From Schizochytrium sp. CCTCC M209059 (Eukaryota; Sar; Bigyra; Thraustochytrida; Thraustochytriidae), in contig KN805433.1 of assembly GCA_000818945.1 (NCBI GenBank), positions 1 to 64,000 of the forward strand: a stretch of 64,000 nt of DNA, written 5' to 3'. The position numbers were made by a program, and so were the translations under genes. Shown here piece by piece: positions 1 through 9,456 of this stretch; position 1 is the first letter of the stretch; every line of letters begins with the position of its first letter. Under the pieces are notes generated by a model. The model was not told the origin of the DNA and searched no databases. It saw only the letters and a program-made list of their open reading frames with translations.

Positions 1-621
1 CTTGTCAACGGAGATGATGCGCTTCGAGATCTCGGCAGTGATGATCTTGAGGGGGCCCTCCCACTTCTCGCAGTTGTTGCCGGTGCAAGCGCTAAAGCTC
101 TTGGCGATGGCCTCAGTGATGAGGAAGAGGATGCCACCGTTGCCGCCGTTGATGGCCGAAGAGATAGCCTCGACAGGCAGCCAGAAGCACACGTTCATGT
201 AGTTGAACATGTCGTGGACGGTGGCGCCGGCAAAGCCACGGCGGTACTGCTCCTTGTCGCCGACAAAGCCAAGCGACACAATGGTGTTGGTCACCGAGGT
301 ACCAATGTTGGCGCCAAAGACCATGGGAATACCGGTGGAGACTTCGAGGACACCAGCGCCAGCAGCGGCGACAATGATGGAGGTGGTGGTGGACGAAGAC
401 TGGACGAGGACGGTGGCGAGGATACCGACCATGAGGCCGGCGATCGGGTTGGAGACGGCGCTGAAGAGCGTACCGGCGGAGTCACCGGCGATGACCTTGA
501 AGCCATCGCCGAGAAGGGCGAGGCCGACAAGGAACCAGTAGAGAAAGAAGAGCACGCCGACAAAGAGGCCAAAGCCCTTGGCGACGCCCTGGGGCGTGAC
601 GTTGGCCATGATGTTGGCCAT
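1..621 (-). CDS. Na+/phosphate cotransporter paralogue, N-terminal part (cut by window edge)
   Basis: This is the first 207 codons of a Na+/Pi-cotransporter (SLC34/NptA-like) protein; the rest lies beyond the left edge. Translation starts at the ATG whose complement is 619-621 and stays open to base 1. It is nearly identical to the start of the complete gene at 7762-9456, with the family QSSS motif at about residue 74 inside a hydrophobic hairpin. Against that paralogue, about 187-629 is base-for-base the same, about 72-186 differs and contains a 12-base length difference, and 1-70 is again the same. The product would import phosphate across a membrane using the sodium gradient. Its upstream region is the tandemly duplicated segment starting at 630. 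Whether the gene is complete cannot be seen here. Confidence 0.85.
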   Translation of the reverse strand, partial: MANIMANVTPQGVAKGFGLFVGVLFFLYWFLVGLALLGDGFKVIAGDSAGTLFSAVSNPIAGLMVGILATVLVQSSSTTTSIIVAAAGAGVLEVSTGIPMVFGANIGTSVTNTIVSLGFVGDKEQYRRGFAGATVHDMFNYMNVCFWLPVEAISSAINGGNGGILFLITEAIAKSFSACTGNNCEKWEGPLKIITAEISKRIISVDK

Positions 622-629
622 GATGCTAG

Positions 630-2865
630 GTTGCTATTCGCTGAGCTGGGCTGCTGTTGCTCACTTGGTCGCTTGCTCGCTAGCTCACTTGGTCGCTTGC
701 TTGCTTGCTTGCTTGCTTGCTTTGAGGTTTTGGGTTTTGGTTTTGCTTTGAATGTTTCGGGTCTGCTCAAGGCTGATCATCGGTCGCTGCCGTGCCGCCG
801 CCGCTGCTGCTGCTGCTGCTGCTGCATTCGACGTCGGCGTATTGTGGCCGTAAGCCGTGGCCAGGCCTCGAGTCTGACAAATTCCTTTTGGGGGCCCTTT
901 CGCATCTTCTAGTGTGCTTGACGGTGCACGTGGTCGCGATCGGAGCTCGCGCGAGTGCACTGTTTCACCTGATTGCGGTGCTTTATTGTGCAGGCTCTGA
1001 AAATAAGTGGGCCTCAACACATGAGAGACGATTCGACACGAGTTTCCATCGGCCAGCGGCCAAGGGCAGAGAAGTCCGCAGCCAGCGAGAAGAAGGGGGC
1101 GACCATCATCTCTCTCAAACCTCTCCTAGCGTTCTGTGCCACTCATCCATCCTTTGACGTGCGCTACCAAGGGACGGAGCGTCAAGGGGCTCTTCGCGCG
1201 GCAGGCCGCTGTCGCCTGCCGCAATTAGGACAGGCTGCATGCAGCCTGCTTGGCGTCAATCGAACAGTAACTAACTTTTCGGAACTTTGGTACTTGCAGG
1301 GGTTTTCCCACGAGATGAGTGGCCCTCGCAGACGAGGCGAGACGAGGCGAGACGGGACAAGACGCCATCGCAATAGCATGTGCCCCTCAGGCTGTCAGTG
1401 CCGCGGGCGGCCATCCGCCGACCACGCAATTCGTCTTGTTCGTCTAGTTCTCCTGCTTCGCCTCTCCCTACCGCACGTGCAAGACGAGGCAGCTTGACAG
1501 ACCGCGCCTTGCACCCGAGAACAAGCCTCCCTTAGCCTCCGAGCCGCTCGGCTACGGGGGGCTCGACGAGGCGCGCATCATGTTGCGTCCGGCGCCGCCA
1601 TCGTCGCCACCCGCGCCTCGTGCACGCGCGCGCTGCCGCCAGTTATGTTGGGATGTTGGGGAGCGCCTGCTTCCAACAGCGCGCACTTCGAATCTTCTCC
1701 ACACTTGGCGTTTAAACAAGCAAGCCATAGATAGCTCCGGCCAACATCAAGCGGCGGTGGACGCGGCGGCGGACGCGGCGACGGACGCGGAGGCCGTCGT
1801 GCCTCGCTACGGACGGAGAGACGGGGCGCTTCGCCGCCGCTGCTCCGTGCGGCGATCTCCATCATTCTTGTGTGTACGGGCAATTTCACCTGCGAGGCTG
1901 CCTACCCGGACGGAGGTTGTCCCTCCGCCTTTAGCCACTTGGAAAGCTAGAAAGCTAGAGAGCTGGATGGGGACGCAACTCTGGCATTGCATTTTCCCGC
2001 TCTCGCTGAGCGCCAAGTACCAGGTTGTGTACCATAAAATCGCGCCGCAACCGCGTGTACGCCGCGCGAGCTCCGCCACTGCCGCGAAAGACTGCGAAAG
2101 ATGAAGCGATGCGCACTTGCACATTGACGTGGAATCTTTCCAGCGCGGGACAACTCGTGTTTGTGCAAGGTTGCGATTCGAGAGAACAAGACGTGCCTCG
2201 AACTTCGAAAACTGGCGGATACAAGCCGCACCGCACGCACGCTCGTTGATGCGTCCAAGCAAACAGGCTCTTTTGTCCTGTTTCACAATCCGCAGCTTGA
2301 CGAGCTAGCTTGCTAAATTAAAACGACCTTGTCAGTACGGAATGCGACACCCTTCTAAAAACGAATGGTCATGGCTTTGGAGTAGATTCGCAGGCGTAGT
2401 CTTGTGTGCAGCGCAACTGCAGCAGTGAGCGCAGTAGTAACGTGGGGCCTGAGTGCACAGCAACCATTCACTACGAATCTAGCCCCTGGCCTCAAGAGAA
2501 GATTTACTGGTACGTCACCACCGCATGGTTGGCGCATGTTCCAGGCCAAGGCCTGAGAGATGGGAACGAGAAAGAGTGTGCAAGAGAATGTGCTTTACAA
2601 TAGAGTTCACATCCGACCATATTTGCTATTATCCTTTGCATTAGCTATTGTTCTTCGTCATCAACCGCATATGATATGCGGAGATTCCCCTTTTTGCTCT
2701 GCAGCTTGCGAATGCGCACGGCACCAATTTCGCTGGTGTTCTTGACGTGTGTGCCTCCGCATGGGCAGCCGCGATCACCGCCAACGAGAACGAGGCGGAT
2801 ATCTTTGGCGTCATCCACGCCATCAGACGACGGCGCAAGACCGTCAAGGCAGTACTTGCCGGCCT
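630..2865. repeat. Tandem duplication, copy A (2236 bp)
   Basis: Bases 630-2865 recur head-to-tail as 2866-5101, and I saw no difference in the stretches compared. The left break lies 9 bases upstream of the Na/Pi paralogue start codon. The right break lies inside the last exon of the desulfurase-AlaX gene. Copy A holds about 2 kb without a convincing gene (630-2644), including a GCTT tetranucleotide tract (about 694-723) and seven CTG triplets (804-824), then a 221-bp 3' fragment of the desulfurase-AlaX gene. The short ORFs here on both strands have no recognisable domains. Confidence 0.95.
2645..2865 (-). pseudogene. 3' fragment of the desulfurase-AlaX fusion gene
   Basis: These 221 bases match 4881-5101, the last 73 codons of the intact fusion gene, with the same stop codon. 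The fragment includes the Cys-Gly-Gly-Thr-His zinc motif of the AlaX editing domain. Upstream (beyond 2865) the sequence switches abruptly to the GCTT-rich leader of the Na/Pi cotransporter, so there is no desulfurase or start of the gene. It is a dead by-product of the tandem duplication. Confidence 0.9.
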
Positions 2866-5101
2866 GTTGCTATTCGCTGAGCTGGGCTGCTGTTGCTCAC
2901 TTGGTCGCTTGCTCGCTAGCTCACTTGGTCGCTTGCTTGCTTGCTTGCTTGCTTGCTTTGAGGTTTTGGGTTTTGGTTTTGCTTTGAATGTTTCGGGTCT
3001 GCTCAAGGCTGATCATCGGTCGCTGCCGTGCCGCCGCCGCTGCTGCTGCTGCTGCTGCTGCATTCGACGTCGGCGTATTGTGGCCGTAAGCCGTGGCCAG
3101 GCCTCGAGTCTGACAAATTCCTTTTGGGGGCCCTTTCGCATCTTCTAGTGTGCTTGACGGTGCACGTGGTCGCGATCGGAGCTCGCGCGAGTGCACTGTT
3201 TCACCTGATTGCGGTGCTTTATTGTGCAGGCTCTGAAAATAAGTGGGCCTCAACACATGAGAGACGATTCGACACGAGTTTCCATCGGCCAGCGGCCAAG
3301 GGCAGAGAAGTCCGCAGCCAGCGAGAAGAAGGGGGCGACCATCATCTCTCTCAAACCTCTCCTAGCGTTCTGTGCCACTCATCCATCCTTTGACGTGCGC
3401 TACCAAGGGACGGAGCGTCAAGGGGCTCTTCGCGCGGCAGGCCGCTGTCGCCTGCCGCAATTAGGACAGGCTGCATGCAGCCTGCTTGGCGTCAATCGAA
3501 CAGTAACTAACTTTTCGGAACTTTGGTACTTGCAGGGGTTTTCCCACGAGATGAGTGGCCCTCGCAGACGAGGCGAGACGAGGCGAGACGGGACAAGACG
3601 CCATCGCAATAGCATGTGCCCCTCAGGCTGTCAGTGCCGCGGGCGGCCATCCGCCGACCACGCAATTCGTCTTGTTCGTCTAGTTCTCCTGCTTCGCCTC
3701 TCCCTACCGCACGTGCAAGACGAGGCAGCTTGACAGACCGCGCCTTGCACCCGAGAACAAGCCTCCCTTAGCCTCCGAGCCGCTCGGCTACGGGGGGCTC
3801 GACGAGGCGCGCATCATGTTGCGTCCGGCGCCGCCATCGTCGCCACCCGCGCCTCGTGCACGCGCGCGCTGCCGCCAGTTATGTTGGGATGTTGGGGAGC
3901 GCCTGCTTCCAACAGCGCGCACTTCGAATCTTCTCCACACTTGGCGTTTAAACAAGCAAGCCATAGATAGCTCCGGCCAACATCAAGCGGCGGTGGACGC
4001 GGCGGCGGACGCGGCGACGGACGCGGAGGCCGTCGTGCCTCGCTACGGACGGAGAGACGGGGCGCTTCGCCGCCGCTGCTCCGTGCGGCGATCTCCATCA
4101 TTCTTGTGTGTACGGGCAATTTCACCTGCGAGGCTGCCTACCCGGACGGAGGTTGTCCCTCCGCCTTTAGCCACTTGGAAAGCTAGAAAGCTAGAGAGCT
4201 GGATGGGGACGCAACTCTGGCATTGCATTTTCCCGCTCTCGCTGAGCGCCAAGTACCAGGTTGTGTACCATAAAATCGCGCCGCAACCGCGTGTACGCCG
4301 CGCGAGCTCCGCCACTGCCGCGAAAGACTGCGAAAGATGAAGCGATGCGCACTTGCACATTGACGTGGAATCTTTCCAGCGCGGGACAACTCGTGTTTGT
4401 GCAAGGTTGCGATTCGAGAGAACAAGACGTGCCTCGAACTTCGAAAACTGGCGGATACAAGCCGCACCGCACGCACGCTCGTTGATGCGTCCAAGCAAAC
4501 AGGCTCTTTTGTCCTGTTTCACAATCCGCAGCTTGACGAGCTAGCTTGCTAAATTAAAACGACCTTGTCAGTACGGAATGCGACACCCTTCTAAAAACGA
4601 ATGGTCATGGCTTTGGAGTAGATTCGCAGGCGTAGTCTTGTGTGCAGCGCAACTGCAGCAGTGAGCGCAGTAGTAACGTGGGGCCTGAGTGCACAGCAAC
4701 CATTCACTACGAATCTAGCCCCTGGCCTCAAGAGAAGATTTACTGGTACGTCACCACCGCATGGTTGGCGCATGTTCCAGGCCAAGGCCTGAGAGATGGG
4801 AACGAGAAAGAGTGTGCAAGAGAATGTGCTTTACAATAGAGTTCACATCCGACCATATTTGCTATTATCCTTTGCATTAGCTATTGTTCTTCGTCATCAA
4901 CCGCATATGATATGCGGAGATTCCCCTTTTTGCTCTGCAGCTTGCGAATGCGCACGGCACCAATTTCGCTGGTGTTCTTGACGTGTGTGCCTCCGCATGG
5001 GCAGCCGCGATCACCGCCAACGAGAACGAGGCGGATATCTTTGGCGTCATCCACGCCATCAGACGACGGCGCAAGACCGTCAAGGCAGTACTTGCCGGCC
5101 T
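2866..5101. repeat. Tandem duplication, copy B (2236 bp)
   Basis: Second unit of the direct duplication. It begins at the same leader sequence as copy A, and its last 221 bases are the true 3' end of the intact desulfurase-AlaX gene, which continues to the right of 5101. The 2015 bases from 2866 to 4880 contain no gene I can support; they repeat copy A including the CTG run (3040-3060). Only one base could be shared at the A/B junction, so there is no long homology that would explain the event. Confidence 0.95.
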
Positions 5102-7366
5102 CGGCAATGCGAGTCTGCAAAACGCGAGTGGGGATGGCCTGTTGAATGAGAGCGTTGGCATGCTTCTCGACAGCTTCTTGAAGAGCAGCGCGCTCCGCGG
5201 CAGGTACAGAGCCCGCATAATCGACCGACGGACCAGAAGGAAAGTGATACCCCTTGGTGGGGAGCAGGGAGCAACCAGCCAGGCGCATGGCTTGGTCGAG
5301 AACATGTCCCGCGCTGTGAATCCGCGCGTGAAATCGGCGCTTTCGCTCGTCAATGACGAGACTCACTTGGCTTCCGACAACAATTGCCAAAGCTTGCGGT
5401 CCTTGGAATTCTCCAAGGTGCCGCACGCACCCATGGACATCTTTCTCAACGTGGTCCACAACAAATCGCGCCCCGGACGCGGCGTCGATTATTTCGCCAA
5501 CATCAGAAGGCTGGCCACCACCCTGTGGGTGAAAAATCGTCTCGTTTAGAATGATGCAGAAGCGCTCGTTTGCTGGGGGTGAGGGATCATCCGTCTTCGG
5601 AGAAGACTCGACGGCTTCGACCTTGAGCACTTGCGCATCGTCCATCTTGAAACAATGCGTGTCATCCATGTATGCGAGACGCGTGGGTCGCGTAGAGCCT
5701 TGAAGTCCAGCATCAACTTCAGGTCCCGGACCGCGAGTTCCTGACGTTGAGAGCGTGATCACCGCGTTGACGACCGCTTGGGCCGCCACCGAGACATCTT
5801 CCGGGGTGGAGAAACGACCTACCGAGAGGCGTAGCGTACCTGGAGCAAACGCTGGCTCGAGCCCCATCGCAGAGAGTACGTGCGAGGTTTTGACGCCTCC
5901 AGTATGGCACGCAGCACCAGCACTACAGGAGACGTCATTGGCAAGGCGCTCGAGCAAGCTTGGGCTCTCGATGTCTTTGAACGAGATGGAAAGTGTGTTC
6001 GGCAAGCGCTCGGAAGGATGGCCGTTCACTTTGGTTTCTACGCCAGCCTTTGCGCATCCGTCTTTGATGGCTTTCTGCAAATTGTCTCGCAGTTTTGCGA
6101 GGTGAGGGCCTTCAGTATCGATGCCCTCCCGGACAAGTTGGCAAGCGCGACCCAGAGCGGTGGCAAGAAGGACGTTTTCCGTCCCTGCGCGAAGACCACG
6201 TTCATGCGATGCGCCGTGCATAAACTTGGCTAGACGCGAGTCTACGCCTTTGCGAATATAAAGCGCGCCGATGCCCTTAGGGCCGTAAATTTTGTGTCCT
6301 GCGAGTGTCTGCAGTATAAATGCGTCAAAGTCGTATGATTTTTGTGTGTGTGTTTTTTGGGGGGGGGCAAGTAATAAATGGTCAGGCGAAAGAGTGTTAG
6401 ATTGCGAGGCCGAGAGAGCAACTTGAAATCATCATCATCCTGCTGGCGATGATTGAGCAATGTTCGGAAACAAAAGAACGTACCAGCATGTCGACCCCGA
6501 GGTCCTGAACATCGACCGGGATCTTTCCCACGGCCTGACTTGCGTCTGTGTGAATAAGCACTCGGTCTCCGTGAGGCCCAGCCCGCAAACCTTGAACAAT
6601 ATTCTTGATTGGCTGCAGCGAACCAACTTCGTTGTTTGCAAGCATGATGGTCACGAGTACCGTCTTTTCCGTAACAGCGTCAATGACCTCTTTCGCGCTC
6701 ACACGGCACGTTCCGTCTACAGGAACCGTTGTACTGGCGAATTTGTGCCGGTCCACCATGTACTTGATCGTGTCGCTGACTGCGACGTGCTCGACCGCGC
6801 TGGTAACAACATGGTCCGGGGCGTCTGCACTGTTAGAAGTAGTTTCCTCTTCTTGCGAGTCCTGGAAGTCGAATCTGGCTGCCCACAGAGCACCTTGGAT
6901 CGCATGATTGATGGACTCTGTTCCACCACTCGTAAAGAGGATCTCCGAGGCATCTTGCGCGTTGATGGCCTCCGCAACTTGCGTGCGTGCGCGTTCTAGT
7001 AAAGTTTTCGCCGACGTTCCGTACACATGTCCAGAGGATGGATTTCTGTCGTAGCAGCACGTGTCGCGCCAACAAGGCGATAGACGACGGAAGCATGAGC
7101 GCAAGCACGAGTACGAGTGTTAGACCTATTCTTCTTCTTCTGCTTCTGCTTCTTCTACTCCAAGTTTTTGCGGTCGCCCATGGTTGAGTCCGTGCCTTGC
7201 CATGCAGTCCCAAACTTTGGAAGACTTTGTGCACTTACCCCCACGCGAGTTCCGGCGCAAGCACCTCAGCGGGGTCATGGCGCGTCTGCAGCAGGTTCGC
7301 CGCGCTCGCGCAGACCTCGGGTGCAAGCGGAGTCGTCGCGTTGTAGTCCAAGTACACGGGCGCCAT
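4881..7366 (-). CDS. Cysteine desulfurase/selenocysteine lyase fused to AlaX-type alanyl-tRNA editing domain (3 exons)
   Basis: Model: complement of 7239-7366, 7046-7238 removed; 6484-7045, 6309-6483 removed; 4881-6308, giving 705 residues. Both introns are GT-AG and keep the frame. Exon 1 starts with the NifS-family opening VYLDYNATTPL; the junction rebuilds GNPSSGHVYG. Exon 2 carries SGGTESIN and HTDASQAVGK; the PLP lysine (AGHK) opens exon 3. The active-site cysteine is in CSAGAACHTG, closest in style to selenocysteine lyases. The last roughly 240 residues are an AlaRS-editing/AlaX domain with HSAGH and CGGTH zinc motifs followed by the typical EIG...IRK strand. Such enzymes take S or Se from cysteine or selenocysteine and leave alanine; AlaX domains hydrolyse mischarged tRNA-Ala. 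The N-terminal insert around residues 35-43 replaces part of the usual helix. Exact substrate is inferred. Confidence 0.88.
6309..6483 (-). other. Intron 2 of the desulfurase-AlaX gene
   Basis: Donor GTACGT follows the codons for Met-Leu, and the acceptor ends in CTGCAG, so splicing is phase 0 and joins VDML to TLAGHK. On the minus strand the intron contains a C homopolymer and a short CA-rich tract. Reading through it instead gives a premature stop. Confidence 0.85.
7046..7238 (-). other. Intron 1 of the desulfurase-AlaX gene
   Basis: Donor GTAAGT, acceptor CGACAG, phase 2. Splicing restores the conserved Trp-Gly-Asn-Pro-Ser-Ser motif of class V aminotransferases, which strongly supports both sites. 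Confidence 0.85.
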
Positions 7367-7761
7367 CTTCGATTCTTTTTGTGGCTCTGCTTGCCACACC
7401 GCGTGACACTATGCAAAGTCGGCCTTTGCGGCAACTTTCGCCGCAACCTTGATCGCATGCAAGCACGCACGCACGTACGCACGCACGCAACTCCAATAAA
7501 AACAAAACGTGCGTACAGCTTGGGTAGCATAGCTTCATGCCAATTTACCGTCCTTGGCGCTTTGTATGTGTTCTCGAAGAAGCTCGACATAATGATGCTC
7601 GAGCTCGTTGTGGAGGAGTGAACACCTCGTGGACAGCATTTAGCAAAGAGAAGCAAAACGTTGATTTGGGGAAAAGACAAAGATAGAGACTACTAAAAAC
7701 AACAAAGGACATCAGGCTCAAGGCAGCAGCAAATTTTTGCAAGCCACGAAAGGGAAAAGGT
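7367..7761. other. Intergenic region between desulfurase-AlaX and Na/Pi cotransporter
   Basis: Both neighbours are on the minus strand, so this is the desulfurase promoter and leader plus the 3' flank of the cotransporter. It contains a short CGCA/CGTA tetranucleotide tract near 7465-7490. No gene is seen. Confidence 0.5.
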
Positions 7762-9456
7762 TTAGGCAGACGGGGTGATCTTGCCCTCATCCGTCTCCTC
7801 ACGGCCGAACTTCTCGCCAAGGAACTCGCGACCGCCCTTGCGCCAGTACCAGAAGAAGATGCCGATGTGGGCGATGATGAAGAAGAGAAGACCAATGATG
7901 CCACCAGCGAGGCCACCACCACCCATGGTGATGCCGATGCTCACACCCAGGAAGAAGCCAGGGTACACGAGGAAGAGCATGAAGATGTAAAAGATGGGAA
8001 AGGCCTTGAAGAGAGCAGCGAGGTCACCAAGACGGCGAGCGGCGCCAATGGGAATCTGACGGACCTTGGGCACCGGGTAGAAGAGAACCACGCCAAAGAC
8101 GTTGAAGAGCACGTGGGCCATGGCGAGCTGGAAACCATTTGCGCTGTCACCGACGAGCGAGGCCAGAATTCCAGTGAGAGTGGTTCCCAGGTTGGCACCG
8201 AGCGTGAGTGGCAGCATGCCCTCGAGAGTGAGCGTGCCCATGGCGACGAGCGGGGTGAGAGTCGAGGGGGTGATCGACGACGACTGCAGCACAAACATGG
8301 TCACACCGCAGCCAACAATGATGGCGAGGTAGCCGTTCATGTTGAGAGCCTTCTGGAGGACCTCCTCAGCGGCGCCGCGAACCGCAATGCCAAGAAGCTT
8401 GACCATGGCGAGGAGAGAGACAATGAGCATGACGAGAGAGAGAAGAAGAGTCACCCAGCCGGCAGACGTCTGCATGCCAGCATCGTAGAACACACCAGCC
8501 TTGTTGAGCTTGTAGCTGTCAAAGTGCTGCTGAGCGGCCGTGAGGATGGTCGAGTTGACGCCGATCACATCCGTGCCGCTGTCGTATGTGCAGTACTCGA
8601 ACTTGGCCTTGGCCTTCTTGGAAGCCGTGACAGTCTCGTTGGTGTCGGAGTCAATCCAGGTGTCATCGCAGTTGGTCTCGAAGACAGCAAGGCCGCTCGT
8701 GGCGCAGCGCTTCTGCGAGAACTTGTGTGCGTGGCACTCCATGGCACCTTCGTCCTCATAGCAGAGGAAGTCTTGGCAGAGCTCGAGCGACGGGCGGCCG
8801 TACGCAAAGTCCTTGATGACGTCCTTGTCAACGGAGATGATGCGCTTCGAGATCTCGGCAGTGATGATCTTGAGGGGGCCCTCCCAGTCCTCGCAACCAG
8901 ACGACGAGGTCGCCGCGTCACAGGCCTCGAAGCTCTTGGCGATAGCCTCGGTGATGAGGAACATAACGCCACCGTTGCCGCCGTTGATGGCCGAAGAGAT
9001 AGCCTCGAGGGGCAGCCAGAGGCACACGTTCATGTAGTTGAACATGTCGTGGACGGTGGCGCCGGCAAAGCCACGGCGGTACTGCTCCTTGTCGCCGACA
9101 AAGCCAAGCGACACAATGGTGTTGGTCACCGAGGTACCAATGTTGGCGCCAAAGACCATGGGAATACCGGTGGAGACTTCGAGGACACCAGCGCCAGCAG
9201 CGGCGACAATGATGGAGGTGGTGGTGGACGAAGACTGGACGAGGACGGTGGCGAGGATACCGACCATGAGGCCGGCGATCGGGTTGGAGACGGCGCTGAA
9301 GAGCGTACCGGCGGAGTCACCGGCGATGACCTTGAAGCCATCGCCGAGAAGGGCGAGGCCGACAAGGAACCAGTAGAGAAAGAAGAGCACGCCGACAAAG
9401 AGGCCAAAGCCCTTGGCGACGCCCTGGGGCGTGACGTTGGCCATGATGTTGGCCAT
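7762..9456 (-). CDS. Na+/phosphate cotransporter (SLC34/NptA-like)
   Basis: A 564-residue polytopic membrane protein of the Na+/Pi-cotransporter family, with the two inverted repeats that define it: QSSSTTTS near residue 74 and QSSSITPS near residue 391. These form the re-entrant loops that bind sodium and phosphate. Eight or more hydrophobic segments are visible. Between the repeats is a large hydrophilic, cysteine-containing loop (about residues 185-320), probably extracellular. The C-terminus is short and polar. The gene has no introns. The start chosen is the first of two nearby methionines (MANIMANV); the second is possible. A second copy is truncated at the left window edge, and the two share long identical stretches. 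Role: phosphate uptake at the plasma membrane or a vacuole-like compartment; location is inferred. Confidence 0.9.
   Translation of the reverse strand: MANIMANVTPQGVAKGFGLFVGVLFFLYWFLVGLALLGDGFKVIAGDSAGTLFSAVSNPIAGLMVGILATVLVQSSSTTTSIIVAAAGAGVLEVSTGIPMVFGANIGTSVTNTIVSLGFVGDKEQYRRGFAGATVHDMFNYMNVCLWLPLEAISSAINGGNGGVMFLITEAIAKSFEACDAATSSSGCEDWEGPLKIITAEISKRIISVDKDVIKDFAYGRPSLELCQDFLCYEDEGAMECHAHKFSQKRCATSGLAVFETNCDDTWIDSDTNETVTASKKAKAKFEYCTYDSGTDVIGVNSTILTAAQQHFDSYKLNKAGVFYDAGMQTSAGWVTLLLSLVMLIVSLLAMVKLLGIAVRGAAEEVLQKALNMNGYLAIIVGCGVTMFVLQSSSITPSTLTPLVAMGTLTLEGMLPLTLGANLGTTLTGILASLVGDSANGFQLAMAHVLFNVFGVVLFYPVPKVRQIPIGAARRLGDLAALFKAFPIFYIFMLFLVYPGFFLGVSIGITMGGGGLAGGIIGLLFFIIAHIGIFFWYWRKGGREFLGEKFGREETDEGKITPSA

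Noticed and set aside
630..2644. Short ORFs in both strands of the duplicated segment
   Set aside because: None has a domain, a signal, or a frame shared with a neighbour; being repeated in the second copy only reflects the duplication.
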